From Pseudomonas sp. P7548 (lineage in GTDB: Bacteria > Pseudomonadota > Gammaproteobacteria > Pseudomonadales > Pseudomonadaceae): a DNA stretch of 64,000 bases. The translations under genes were made by a program, and so were the position numbers. The DNA is taken from positions 62,001 through 126,000 of the forward strand of contig NZ_JACARO010000020.1 of NCBI RefSeq assembly GCF_013386585.1, read 5' to 3'. Positions 35,256-43,592 of this stretch are shown in pieces. Within the stretch, counting starts at the first letter, position 1; each line of letters begins with the position of its first letter. The notes below the pieces were generated by a model, which saw nothing but the letters and a program-made list of their open reading frames with translations, did not search any database and was not told the origin of the DNA.

Positions 35256-35666
35256 TTACGCAGACAAGTGCAAATCGCCACGATGGACTATGTGCACTTT
35301 ATTGCCATCCGGGTCACGTAGGTACGCGCCATAATAGCCGTCGCCATAATGCGCGCGTGGCCCTGGTTCACCCGCATCAACACCGCCAGCACGAAGGCCT
35401 GCGGCGTAGGCTGCGTCGACAGAGTCTGGATGTGGCGCGCAGAAAGCCACCATGCTGCCATTTCCCGCGACGGCCTCTTTGAGGTCGTAAGGGCAGTAAA
35501 CATAAAAGCGCGGCAGGGGGCTGTTGGGGTTAACCCAGCATGCGGCAAGAGGCCCTCCATCAGGTGTTACAACCCGACGGCAAAGTCCCAGAGGGATCAG
35601 CACCGCGTCATAGAAGGTAGCGGCTTTATCAAGATCGTTTGTCCCAACGGTTACGTGACTGAACAT
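35256..35666 (-). CDS. VOC (glyoxalase/bleomycin resistance/dioxygenase fold) protein
   Basis: A 136-residue protein with the vicinal oxygen chelate fold: the first module begins FSHVTVGTNDLDKAATFYDAVLIPLG, and the second ends with YYGAYLRDPDGNKVHIVHRG. His4 and the final glutamate/histidine-type positions match the metal-site spacing of the family, though the last usual Glu reads His here (NKVHIV instead of NxxE). Members include glyoxalases, antibiotic-binding proteins and lyases; the function here is unknown. Start at 35666 is the family start. Confidence 0.88.
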   Translation of the reverse strand: MFSHVTVGTNDLDKAATFYDAVLIPLGLCRRVVTPDGGPLAACWVNPNSPLPRFYVYCPYDLKEAVAGNGSMVAFCAPHPDSVDAAYAAGLRAGGVDAGEPGPRAHYGDGYYGAYLRDPDGNKVHIVHRGDLHLSA

Positions 35667-35883
35667 CCTGTGTTCCTACTGACGAAGGCGAGGGGCTATC
35701 GTGTCATTTTGTAGGGTGGCGCGTATAGCCGTCGTTGTGCGCGCCCAAGTAAGACATTTACCGGTAACGACATGACTCCGCGCTGGGCTTTTTGCATCGA
35801 GTTCCCCAGTGCTACAGTCCCGGCAAACCAAAGAGGGAACAACATGCATTTGGCCCAAAGATTTGTTCCGGACGGGTTGACAC

Positions 35884-36204
35884 ATGGGTAAGCTTGACCA
35901 CTTAAACGATCTGCTGCGCGAGCATGATTGCGTTATGTCGATCGACATAAAATTCGACGATTCCAAATACGATTTGCGGTTGAAACTGTCTGTCGATGAG
36001 TCAGGTTTGGACGCAGTGACTCTTACTTTTCACGATATCAGCGCGCTTGATTTGAACGGGTTTGGTGGTGGGTTGACCCAGTTTATGCATCTTGAGGCAT
36101 CTCGTGTGGAAGACGGCCTCGACAGAGTCCGCTATGAAATCAGAGATCTGAGTGACGAGAAGATATCGTTTAAGTTTTTCACTTTCAGCGGTTCAACTAT
36201 TTAG
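35884..36204 (+). CDS. hypothetical protein, 106 residues
   Basis: A soluble, acidic 106-residue protein with no recognised domain. The pattern alternates helix and strand (LDHLNDLLREHDCVMSIDIKFDD, then VTLTFHDISALDLNGFGGG), which I could compare only loosely to small immunity-type proteins. ATG 35884 lacks a strong ribosome site; a 12-codon mini frame with a strong AGAGGG site runs just upstream (35844-35879) and its stop lies five bases before this start, so translational coupling is possible. Base composition is lower in GC than the flanks. Confidence 0.6.
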   Translation: MGKLDHLNDLLREHDCVMSIDIKFDDSKYDLRLKLSVDESGLDAVTLTFHDISALDLNGFGGGLTQFMHLEASRVEDGLDRVRYEIRDLSDEKISFKFFTFSGSTI

Positions 36205-36307
36205 GGGCGATCAGGCGGATTTTGATAGCGGCGGTAGGGTTTGTGTTCGGTCGGCAGGACGCCGGGCTGGGTGAGTTGCGCAGCGGCGCCCAAAATTGCA
36301 GAGCGCA

Positions 36308-36347
36308 AAAGATAAGGGCCTGCACGACGTTAATCATGCAAGCCCTT
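36308..36347 (-). terminator. terminator after tRNA-Leu
   Basis: On the minus strand AAGGGCTTGCA pairs with TGCAGGCCCTT (one mismatch) across 12 bases and is followed by ATCTTTT. It sits just past the 3' end of the tRNA gene. Confidence 0.75.
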
Positions 36348-36355
36348 GATATCTA

Positions 36356-36442
36356 TGGTGCCCGAAGCCGGAATCGAACCGGCACGCCCTTACGAGCGGG
36401 GGATTTTAAGTCCCATGCGTCTACCAGTTTCGCCATTCGGGC
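36356..36442 (-). tRNA. tRNA-Leu (anticodon TAA)
   Basis: On the minus strand an 87-base tRNA with encoded CCA. Acceptor GCCCGAA pairs with TTCGGGC; the D arm has GGTAGACGC; the anticodon loop CTTAAAA gives anticodon TAA; a long variable arm with the CTCGTAAGGG region marks a class II (leucine) tRNA; and the T arm GCCGG-TTCGATT-CCGGC is complete. It reads UUA and, by wobble, UUG codons. Its 3' end faces the lower-GC region at 30.9-36.2 kb. Confidence 0.95.
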
Positions 36443-36667
36443 GGTAGCGCGGTGAAGCAGGGTTGGGAATATATAGACCCAAACGCTTCGACGCAAGGTC
36501 GCAGCGCTCCTTTCTTGCACAAACGCCCGGCTGAAAAAGCTCGATAGATCAGTGATCTACGGATAACTCTTGGCGCAATGCCGAGGAATCTTACAGCACG
36601 GGAACAAGATCCCAAAATCCCAGTCATAGCGATATGCCATCCCGGCAGTCATGAAAGGAATCTGTTG

Positions 36668-37234
36668 ATGCACAGTGTTCGCAAGCCTTCTTTGGTCATT
36701 GCTGCAAGCGTATTGGGGTTGCTGGCCGCCTTTGGTGTGACGACGGCGCAGGCGGGTGATGTGCAGTGGGGAAGTTTCGGTTCAGGCAGCAGCGACAAGC
36801 TCACCACCAGCTCAACGGAGGGCGCCCACCGCGTGTTGTCCACCACCGGTTTTTCGGTAAGTGATCTCGAAAAAATGCGCGATGGCCAAAAGAGCGATCA
36901 TGAAGAGCTGCAGCGGCTCAAGAGCAAGCTGGACGAGCAGGCGATGTATTTCGAGGAGTTCAAGCGTAAGAACGGCTCAAGTTCCAGCGCCAGCGACAGC
37001 CAATTATCCGACTTGAAGCGCACCGTGGCCGATCAGAAAAACACCATCGACAAGCTCAAAAGCGAAGTGGATGACCTCAAGCGCAATTCAAGCTCCAGTT
37101 CCAATTCCAGCTCCAGCGAACTGTCGCGGCTCAAGAGCGATGTCAGTGACCAGAAGCGCAGCATCGACGATCAAAAACGCAGCCTGGACGACCTCAAACG
37201 CAGCCTGGATACGTTGAGCAGCAAGGTGAAATAA
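36668..37234 (+). CDS. exported coiled-coil protein with serine-rich linkers
   Basis: A 188-residue protein with a signal peptide (residues 1-33, ending TTAQAGD). The mature part is mostly heptad coiled coil built from repeats of the type LKRSxxDxK and DQKRSLDDLK, broken by serine-rich linkers NGSSSSAS and NSSSSSNSSSS. Leucine-rich heptads and charged residues suggest a rod-like periplasmic or envelope protein. ATG 36668 has AGGAA upstream; the frame from 36578 would spoil the signal peptide. It resembles, in style only, the small Lpp/YbgF-like rods. Function unknown. Confidence 0.8.
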   Translation: MHSVRKPSLVIAASVLGLLAAFGVTTAQAGDVQWGSFGSGSSDKLTTSSTEGAHRVLSTTGFSVSDLEKMRDGQKSDHEELQRLKSKLDEQAMYFEEFKRKNGSSSSASDSQLSDLKRTVADQKNTIDKLKSEVDDLKRNSSSSSNSSSSELSRLKSDVSDQKRSIDDQKRSLDDLKRSLDTLSSKVK

Positions 37235-37243
37235 CCCGCCCTA

Positions 37244-37279
37244 CAGACTGGCGCCTGCAAGCAGCAGGCGCCTTGTCTG
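37244..37279. terminator. strong bidirectional hairpin terminator
   Basis: GGCGCCTGC pairs with GCAGGCGCC across five bases, extended by outer CAGAC/GTCTG. It lies between the convergent ends of the coiled-coil gene and the small cysteine-rich gene. Confidence 0.8.
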
Positions 37280-37285
37280 AGCCGA

Positions 37286-37567
37286 TTATACGAACGGCTG
37301 GCCGCTGAAACCCCGTGGCAAACGCTGCAGCCCGGGCAGATCGGTCAGGCGTTGCGTCCAGGCACTGCGCCAATCACTGGCGGTGTGGGTCTTGGCTTTG
37401 CGCGCGGCGCGGCGAGCGGCATTACGCTGGGTGCGCCGCGCTTCTTTGTAGGCATCGGTGTTGCGGCAGGTACGGCATTTGACACGGTTCAGCTCGGTGC
37501 TGGACGTGAGGTTGTTACCGTGATGGCCGCAGGCCAAATGCCCGGCGACCTTGAAGTGAGTGACCAT
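37286..37567 (-). CDS. small basic protein with a zinc-ribbon-like cysteine set
   Basis: A 93-residue very basic protein. Cys13 with His15/His16 (LACGHHG) and Cys31-x2-Cys34 (VKCRTCRNT) look like a small zinc ribbon, followed by an arginine- and alanine-rich helix (RRTQRNAARRAARKAK). A nucleic-acid-binding role is plausible but unproven. The ATG at 37567 is preceded by AGGAGA on its strand, a strong site. It stands alone after a shared terminator. Confidence 0.65.
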   Translation of the reverse strand: MVTHFKVAGHLACGHHGNNLTSSTELNRVKCRTCRNTDAYKEARRTQRNAARRAARKAKTHTASDWRSAWTQRLTDLPGLQRLPRGFSGQPFV

Positions 37568-37749
37568 GTAAGCGTCTCCTTCTTATGGGGGTACGCACAG
37601 CCCGGCAGGGCGGGTGTACGTGAGCAGGGCGGGACAATTTCTCCCGGCGCCTTACAGTTACGACCTTACGCGACGTGCAGCGTTCGGTTTTGTTATCACC
37701 GGGGTTCACGCTACCCTGAGGCGTCAACAATCATAAAAAGGAGTGGATA

Positions 37750-38208
37750 ATGAGCGTCGAACACCAGCCGCTGGAAGGCAGTTGCCGCTGCAACCGGGTG
37801 CGTTTCAGCGTGAGTTTGCCACCAGTGATCACCATGGCCTGCCACTGCACCGGCTGCCAGAAGATGACCTCCAGCGCGTTCTCCCTCAGTGCGCTGATTC
37901 CCGCCAGTGGTTTTACCGTGACCCAAGGCTGCCCGGTGATGGGCGGGCTGCACGGTGTGGACCGCCATTATTGCTGCCCGCACTGCATGAGCTGGCTGTT
38001 TACCCGTCCCCATGGCATCGATGAGTTCGTCAACGTGCGTGCGACCTTGCTGGACAACGCCGGTGCCTACGTACCCTTCATGGAAACCTGGACCAGCGAA
38101 AAACTGCCCTGGGCCTCCACACCCGCCGTCGAAAGTTTTGCGCAGTTGCCTCAGCCACACGATTTCCCGCGATTGATGCAGGCCTACGCCGAATTCAACG
38201 CGGGCTGA
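37750..38208 (+). CDS. GFA family (CENP-V/GFA domain) protein
   Basis: A 152-residue metalloprotein of the glutathione-dependent formaldehyde-activating family. The zinc cysteines are in LEGSCRCNRVRF, MACHCTGCQKMTSSAFS and YCCPHCMSWLF, exactly the family layout of Cys pairs and triples. Named members bind glutathione or thiol adducts, but most GFA proteins have no known substrate. The start at 37750 has AGGAG upstream. Its stop lies two bases before that of the convergent DinB gene. Confidence 0.9.
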   Translation: MSVEHQPLEGSCRCNRVRFSVSLPPVITMACHCTGCQKMTSSAFSLSALIPASGFTVTQGCPVMGGLHGVDRHYCCPHCMSWLFTRPHGIDEFVNVRATLLDNAGAYVPFMETWTSEKLPWASTPAVESFAQLPQPHDFPRLMQAYAEFNAG

Positions 38209-38210
38209 TT

Positions 38211-38738
38211 TCAGTCGATCAGTGCCAGCAGGTCGGTATCGCCGACGTCCACGCCCGCCTGGGTCAGCAACGTGGTTGCCTGGCCCCGATGGTGGGTCTG
38301 GTGATTGAAAAAATGCACCAGCAGGCTGAAGAAGGGCTTGTCCGCCGCCGCGCCGCGCATGTTGTGGTAATGCAGGCGGTGATCCAGGTCGGCTTCACGC
38401 AGCGTGTGAGCCCAGTCGATGATGAGTTCGTCCAGCCAGGTTCGACGGGCGCCAAGCTCGTGGAGATCGGCGAAGGCCAATTGTTTCAGGTTTGTGGGCA
38501 TGGCCAGGTCGCTCAACGGAGCCAGCACGATGAAGCCTGAAGGATGCTGGGCAAAGCGCTTGAGCCATACGGTGTCGCCCAGGGTAAGGTGGTTCAGCGT
38601 GCCGAGGATCGAGCCGAAAAATGCCTGCCGGTCCATCGCCAGCTCAGCGTCCGTCAACGTGGCGGCCGCGTCGTAGACCTTGCGGTTCATCCACTGGTTG
38701 TAGCGGGCCATCAATGCGATGTGTTCGATACGGTTCAC
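38211..38738 (-). CDS. DinB family protein
   Basis: A 175-residue four-helix-bundle protein of the DinB/YfiT superfamily. The three metal histidines are visible: His50-area in LGTLNHLTLGD, and His-x3-His in LLVHFFNHQTHHRGQATTLL. Several DinB-fold proteins act in thiol-dependent transfer reactions or stress responses; this one is not assigned. The start is the family-type MNRIEHIALMARYNQWMN. Convergent with the GFA gene. Confidence 0.9.
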   Translation of the reverse strand: MNRIEHIALMARYNQWMNRKVYDAAATLTDAELAMDRQAFFGSILGTLNHLTLGDTVWLKRFAQHPSGFIVLAPLSDLAMPTNLKQLAFADLHELGARRTWLDELIIDWAHTLREADLDHRLHYHNMRGAAADKPFFSLLVHFFNHQTHHRGQATTLLTQAGVDVGDTDLLALID

Positions 38739-38863
38739 CTGCGTTCTCCCTCAGCGGCGCAATGGCGCCATCATAAGGCGTGCCCGCCCGGCGGTCATGA
38801 TATTCGCGCAATGGCGGGCTATGGTTGATGGACGCCTACATTGCACCCTGGGAGGGTGAAATC

Positions 38864-39559
38864 ATGAACACCAGCGATCTTCTCGAACAACTGCTGCGCG
38901 CCGGGCAGCAGGGCGGCGGTGCCTCGGGTGGCGGCCTGGGTGGCTTGCTCGGCGGTTTGTTGAACGGCGCTGGCACCGGCATTGCGTCAGCCGGTGGTGG
39001 TGGCCTTGGCGGATTACTCGGAGGCCTCGGCGGCCTGTTGGGCGGTGCACCTTCGGGCAACGCGGCGCCCAATCGTTCTGGCGGGATGAACTACGCCGCG
39101 CTGGCGTCCCTCGGCATGGCGGCCTTCCAGGCCTATCAAGCGTGGCAGCGCCAGCAGGCGAGCGCACCGCAGCAAGCCTTCCAAACGGTCGACCAGTTGG
39201 ACGGCCCCCAGGCCGAAGCCCATAGCCATGCGCTGTTGCGCGCACTGATCGCGGCGGCCAAGGCGGATGGCCGCATTGATGAACAAGAGCAGCAAATGAT
39301 CGGGGCAGAGATCGGCCGGCATACCGATGACCCGCAATTGCAACAATGGCTCGACGCCGAAGTCGCCAAGCCACTGGATGCTGCCGATTTTGCCGAGTAC
39401 GCCCATGACCCGGCGCTCGCCTCGGAGATTTACCTGGCCAGCGTGATGCTGGTGGACGACCAGCAGGACGCCGAGCGCAATTACCTCGACGACTTGGCCG
39501 CGCAGTTGCAGATCGACCCTCAGTTGCAACTGCACTTGGAGCAACAAGCCAAGGCTTAG
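38864..39559 (+). CDS. TerB-like/DUF533 protein with a glycine-rich leader
   Basis: A 231-residue protein. Residues 15-75 are low-complexity glycine- and leucine-rich (GGLGGLLGGL repeats), likely disordered or membrane-touching; from residue about 85 a TerB/DUF533 helical domain follows with ALLRALIAAAKADGRIDEQEQQMIGAEIGRH and a YLASVMLVDDQQDAERNYLDDLAAQL end. YebE of enterobacteria is the same class. ATG 38864 (MNTSDLLEQLLRAGQQ) has GGGAGGGTG upstream. Its last four bases overlap the convergent outer membrane protein gene. Role unknown, linked to envelope stress in relatives. Confidence 0.82.
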   Translation: MNTSDLLEQLLRAGQQGGGASGGGLGGLLGGLLNGAGTGIASAGGGGLGGLLGGLGGLLGGAPSGNAAPNRSGGMNYAALASLGMAAFQAYQAWQRQQASAPQQAFQTVDQLDGPQAEAHSHALLRALIAAAKADGRIDEQEQQMIGAEIGRHTDDPQLQQWLDAEVAKPLDAADFAEYAHDPALASEIYLASVMLVDDQQDAERNYLDDLAAQLQIDPQLQLHLEQQAKA

Positions 39560-40377
39560 AAGCGCACTGTGGCCCCCGTTGTCAGCCATTGGGCCTGATC
39601 GGCGATCAGGCTGCGCCCGACCACGACATCCACGTCGACGAACTCACCCAAGTGAAAGCGTGGCCCGGCCTGCCAGGCCTGGTCACCGCCTGCCTGGCCG
39701 TAACGCTCGCCAATCAGGCTCAGCGCGGGTGCTACCTGGTATTCGAACCCGGTGCCCCAGGTCAGGCGGTGTTTCTGGTCGCCGTCGTTGTAGGCGTGGG
39801 TCCAGCCGGCGTTGAGGTTCAGGCGCAAGGCTTCTGCAGGCTGCCACGTCAACGGAATGTTGAAATCGGCGCCGTCGAAGCTGTGCTGGCGGTCCAGCGC
39901 AAAATGCGCCCCGGCCGACAGGGCCAGCTCAAGCCCCAGGTCTTTCTGTGTATAGACCTGGGCTTTGACTTGCGGGTTGACCTGAGTCTCGCCGCTGCTC
40001 GCTGTGTCTGCCCGCGAGAGCGCCGCGGTCCATAGCACCGTCGGCATGCTTGTAAAGGTGCAGGCCGGTGACAGGGTCTGGTTGTGGGTGCTGCCGTCAT
40101 GCCGGTTGGCGGTGAACCACGCGTCGACATTGCATTGCCCCGGATCGTTGATGGCGCCGTCGTCCACCACATAGGAGCCGCCCGCCGCATGGGCTTTCGA
40201 AAACAGGGCGATCAGCAAGATTAAACCCAGGGTCACGCCAATAAAGATCAAGTTACGTTGCAGTGCGCGCCGTTTGGCCGGTGGCAGCAGCAACAGGGTG
40301 TGGCGAGCGCCGCGATAGTGACGCGCACGGTATTTGGCGAACCCGTCCTGACGGTTCGGTGTGTGTTTTTTGTGCAT
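39556..40377 (-). CDS. probable outer membrane beta-barrel protein with a long basic leader
   Basis: A 273-residue protein. Residues 1-41 are very basic (KKHTPNRQDGFAKYRARHYRGARH), followed by a hydrophobic segment NLIFIGVTLGLILLIALF and a cleavage-like KAHAAGG at about 64. The rest is made of amphipathic strands (LNAGWTHAYNDG, RLTWGTGFEYQVAPALSLIGERYG) and ends with a C-terminal phenylalanine (TTGATVRF), typical of outer membrane barrels. One pair of cysteines is present. The basic extension resembles extended signal peptides. Function unknown. Confidence 0.7.
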   Translation of the reverse strand: MHKKHTPNRQDGFAKYRARHYRGARHTLLLLPPAKRRALQRNLIFIGVTLGLILLIALFSKAHAAGGSYVVDDGAINDPGQCNVDAWFTANRHDGSTHNQTLSPACTFTSMPTVLWTAALSRADTASSGETQVNPQVKAQVYTQKDLGLELALSAGAHFALDRQHSFDGADFNIPLTWQPAEALRLNLNAGWTHAYNDGDQKHRLTWGTGFEYQVAPALSLIGERYGQAGGDQAWQAGPRFHLGEFVDVDVVVGRSLIADQAQWLTTGATVRF

Positions 40378-40395
40378 GATGCACCTCGCTTGAGT

Positions 40396-40743
40396 TCAGC
40401 TTTCTACGGTCAGCACCGAAATGCCGCTGGCTTTTGCCTGGCAGACCAGTTCCGACGTGTCGTCGCCACCGGGGAGGGCGATGATCACGTCGGGGCGGCT
40501 GTCGGTCAGCATGAAATGGTTGCGCTGGCGTTCGGCCTGTTTACCGTGGCGTTGCCAGTTGGGTGGGTAGCGCACCACGTCGATGCCGATTTCCCGCGCC
40601 CATTCCTCGATGTCGCTGCCCAGGAATTGGTTGCCGCCGTGGATCAATACCTGCACGGGGCGCAGGCGGTGGTAGGCGTCCAGCACTTGGCGGGACTTTT
40701 TGGTGTCGGCGTAATGACGACCTGCACAGATCAAGACGCGCAT
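40396..40743 (-). CDS. DUF2493 (SLOG-like) small protein
   Basis: A 115-residue Rossmann-like protein. The block MRVLICAGRHYADTKKSRQVLDAY, then VQVLIHGGNQFLGSDIEEWARE and DVIIALPGGDDTSELVCQAKASG match the YspA/YpsA-related DUF2493 group of the SLOG superfamily, with the nucleotide-binding GG(D/N) turns. These proteins are suspected to bind nucleotide-type ligands, including NAD or ADP-ribose derivatives. ATG 40743 has AAGGAAC on its strand; a start at 40845 would read through the REPIN. No partner gene is adjacent. Confidence 0.88.
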   Translation of the reverse strand: MRVLICAGRHYADTKKSRQVLDAYHRLRPVQVLIHGGNQFLGSDIEEWAREIGIDVVRYPPNWQRHGKQAERQRNHFMLTDSRPDVIIALPGGDDTSELVCQAKASGISVLTVES

Positions 40744-40773
40744 AAGGTAGTTCCTTGCATTGCAAACGCACCC

Positions 40774-40859
40774 CTGTAGGAGCCGGCTTGCCGGCAAAGG
40801 CGTCCTGTTGAACACCCGTGGCCTCAAGGGCCTCATCGCCGGCAAGCCGGCTCCTACAG
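40774..40859. repeat. REPIN: inverted pair of REP sequences
   Basis: Two 22-base arms, CTGTAGGAGCCGGCTTGCCGGC at 40774-40795 and its exact reverse complement at 40838-40859, enclose about 42 bases. Arm sequence and pairing match the REP/REPIN elements that are abundant in P. fluorescens genomes and are moved by RAYT proteins. It lies between the DUF2493 start and the mgtA stop. No RAYT gene is in the window. Confidence 0.9.
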
Positions 40860-40877
40860 CCAGGCGTTATTTGGGGC

Positions 40878-43592
40878 TCAGTACCACTGCTTGAAGCGGC
40901 GGATGTAGATCGTCTTCATCAGTTGGGCGACGCAGCAGTAGCTGAGCAAGGTGCCCACCAGCCAAGGGAAGTACGCCAGCGGCAGCGGCTGCAGGCCCAC
41001 CAGAGTGCCCAGCGGCGAGAACGGCACGTAGATCCCCAGTGCGATCACGATGCACGTCATCATCAGCACCGGCCAGGCGGCCGTGCTCTGGAAGAACGGG
41101 ATCTTGCGGGTACGCAACATGTGCACCACCAGGGTTTGCGAAAGCAGGCCCTCGATGAACCAGCCGGACTGGAACAGGGTCTGCATTTCCACGCTGTTGG
41201 CGGAGAACACGTACCACATCAGCGCAAAGGTGGTGATGTCGAAGATCGACGAGGTCGGTCCGATCCAGATCATGAAGCGCCCGATGTTCTTGGCGTCCCA
41301 CTTGCGTGGCTTGGCCAGGTATTCCTTGTCCATCTTGTCCCACGGCAGGGCCAGCTGGGAGATGTCGTACATCAGGTTCTGCAGCAGCAGGTGGATCGAC
41401 AGCATCGGCAAAAACGGAATGAACGCACTGGCCACCAGCACCGAGAACACGTTGCCGAAGTTGGAGCTGGCGGTCATGTTCAGGTACTTCATGATATTGC
41501 CGAAGGTTTCGCGGCCCTTGAGCACCCCTTCTTCCAGCACCATCAGGCTTTTTTCCAGCAGGATGATGTCGGCCGACTCCTTGGCGATGTCCGTGCCGCT
41601 GTCCACCGAAATACCCACGTCAGCATCCCGCAGCGCCGGCGCATCGTTGATCCCATCACCGAGGAAGCCGACGGTGTGTCCGTTGGCTTGCAGCGCCTTG
41701 AGCACGCGGGATTTTTGCAGCGGTGTCAGCTTGGCGAACACCGTGCGCTCTTCCACGCGCCGCAACAGGGTGGCGTCGTCCATCGCTTCGATTTCCACAC
41801 CCAGCAGCGGCTGGCCGGGCTCGAGGCCGACCTGGCGGCAGATCTTGCTGGTGACCACGGCGTTGTCGCCGGTCAACACTTTTACGGCGACGCCGATTTG
41901 TTGCAGCGCGGCAATCGCCGGACCTGCGGTTTCCTTTGGCGGATCCAGGAAGGTCAGGAACCCCTGGATCACCAGGTTGCGCTCATCCGCCGTGGTGTAC
42001 TGCTGACGGGCAAGGGATTTAGGGATATTACGGGTCGCCACCACCAGCACGCGGAAACCGTCCTCGTTGTAGTCGTTGGCCAGGGCCAGCAACTCGTCAC
42101 GACGGCGATCGTCCAACGGTACGGCCTCACCGGCTTCCATCACGTGCGTGGAAATGCTCAGCATCTCTTCCACTGCACCCTTGCACACCAGCAATTGGTC
42201 GCCGGCGGCGTCCTTCACCACAATCGACAGGCGACGGCGCACGAAGTCGAACGGCAATTCATCGACCTTGCTGTAGGCGAACGGCACCTGGAACTTGGGG
42301 TTCTGCTCCGAGAACTGCACCACCGCCTGGTCCATCAGGTTTTTCATGCCGCTCTGGTGATAGCTGTTGAGCCATGCCAGGGACAGCACGCTGTCATCCC
42401 GTTGGCCATGGGCATTGACGTGGTGCTCCAGGATGATTTTGTCCTGGGTCAGGGTGCCGGTCTTGTCGGTGCACAGCACGTCCATGGAACCGAAGTTCTG
42501 GATCGCGTTGAGGCGCTTGACCACCACCTTGCGCTTGGCCATGGCCGTGGCGCCCTTGGCCAGGTTGGCGCTGACGATCATTGGCAGCATTTCCGGGGTG
42601 AGGCCGACGGCAACCGCCAGGGCAAACAGGAACGCATCGCCCCAGTCGCCTTTGGAGAAGCCGTTGAGCAGGAACACGATCGGCACCATCACCAGCATGA
42701 AGCGGATCAACAACCAGCTGACGCTGTTCACCCCGCGATCAAAGGCGGTTTGCACCCGCGAGCCCACAATCGCCTTGGCCAGGGAGCCGAAGTAAGTGCG
42801 CGGGCCGGTGGCGACGACCACGGCTTTGGCGCGGCCGCTGACCACGTTGGTGCCCATGAAGCAGATGTTTGGCAGATCAAGCAGGTTGCCTTGGTCGGCG
42901 GCCATGGTCGAGGCGGACTTCTGCGTCACATCACCGAGGGTGTCGTATTTCTCCACCGGCAAGGCTTCGCCGGTCAGCACCGCCTGGCTGATAAACAGGT
43001 CGCGGGATTCGATCAAGCGGATGTCGGCAGGGATCATGTCGCCGGCCGACAGCTGCACGATGTCACCGGCCACCAGGTCGCGCATCGGCACTTCCCGCAG
43101 GGTCGGTGCGGAGCCTACTTGTTCGCGGCGCAGGACGGTGGCGGTGGTGCGCACCATGGCTTTGAGGGCTTCGGCGGACTTGGCCGAACGGTGTTCCTGC
43201 CAGAAGCGCAGCAGGCTGCTGAGCAGGACCATGGTCATGATGATCACGACTTTGGTGGGATCAGCCTCTTCGCCTTCCTGCATCGGCAGCCAGCAGTCGG
43301 TGACAAAGCTGATGCCGCCCAGGGTCAGCAACACATAGATGAAGGGGTTGTTCAGTGCCTGCAGGAACTGGACGATGGCGTGCGGCGGCTTGTCATGGGC
43401 CACCTCGTTGTAGCCCTCGCGTTGCAGGCGAGCAGAGGCGTCCAGCTCGGTCAGGCCATCCTGGGTGGCCCGCACGTTGGCGAGGGTGGCCGACAGGCCG
43501 TTCTGGGCTTCGCGGGCGGCACGCATCGACAGTTTGGTGCTGTCGTCGGTGCCATTTTTCTTGTGCAGAGGCGTGTTTTTTACGGCGCTCAT
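40878..43592 (-). CDS. mgtA: magnesium-translocating P-type ATPase
   Basis: A 904-residue P3B-type ATPase that imports Mg2+ across the inner membrane. Phosphorylation motif DKTGTLTQ, actuator loop LTGEALPVEK, hinge GDGINDAPALRDADVGISVDSGTDIAKESADIILLE (shown as the family block near residues 645-680) and about ten hydrophobic segments are present. Start ATG 43592 (MSAVKNTPL) is chosen because AGGAGT stands on its strand nine bases upstream; a longer frame from 43628 would lack one. The 230-base region upstream could hold a Mg-responsive leader, but I found no proline-rich leader peptide. Confidence 0.93.
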   Translation of the reverse strand: MSAVKNTPLHKKNGTDDSTKLSMRAAREAQNGLSATLANVRATQDGLTELDASARLQREGYNEVAHDKPPHAIVQFLQALNNPFIYVLLTLGGISFVTDCWLPMQEGEEADPTKVVIIMTMVLLSSLLRFWQEHRSAKSAEALKAMVRTTATVLRREQVGSAPTLREVPMRDLVAGDIVQLSAGDMIPADIRLIESRDLFISQAVLTGEALPVEKYDTLGDVTQKSASTMAADQGNLLDLPNICFMGTNVVSGRAKAVVVATGPRTYFGSLAKAIVGSRVQTAFDRGVNSVSWLLIRFMLVMVPIVFLLNGFSKGDWGDAFLFALAVAVGLTPEMLPMIVSANLAKGATAMAKRKVVVKRLNAIQNFGSMDVLCTDKTGTLTQDKIILEHHVNAHGQRDDSVLSLAWLNSYHQSGMKNLMDQAVVQFSEQNPKFQVPFAYSKVDELPFDFVRRRLSIVVKDAAGDQLLVCKGAVEEMLSISTHVMEAGEAVPLDDRRRDELLALANDYNEDGFRVLVVATRNIPKSLARQQYTTADERNLVIQGFLTFLDPPKETAGPAIAALQQIGVAVKVLTGDNAVVTSKICRQVGLEPGQPLLGVEIEAMDDATLLRRVEERTVFAKLTPLQKSRVLKALQANGHTVGFLGDGINDAPALRDADVGISVDSGTDIAKESADIILLEKSLMVLEEGVLKGRETFGNIMKYLNMTASSNFGNVFSVLVASAFIPFLPMLSIHLLLQNLMYDISQLALPWDKMDKEYLAKPRKWDAKNIGRFMIWIGPTSSIFDITTFALMWYVFSANSVEMQTLFQSGWFIEGLLSQTLVVHMLRTRKIPFFQSTAAWPVLMMTCIVIALGIYVPFSPLGTLVGLQPLPLAYFPWLVGTLLSYCCVAQLMKTIYIRRFKQWY

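Noticed and set aside
30700..36442. Integrative element inserted in tRNA-Leu
   Set aside because: No integrase, no direct repeat of the tRNA 3' end and no transfer genes were found, so I keep only the weaker observation of lower GC.
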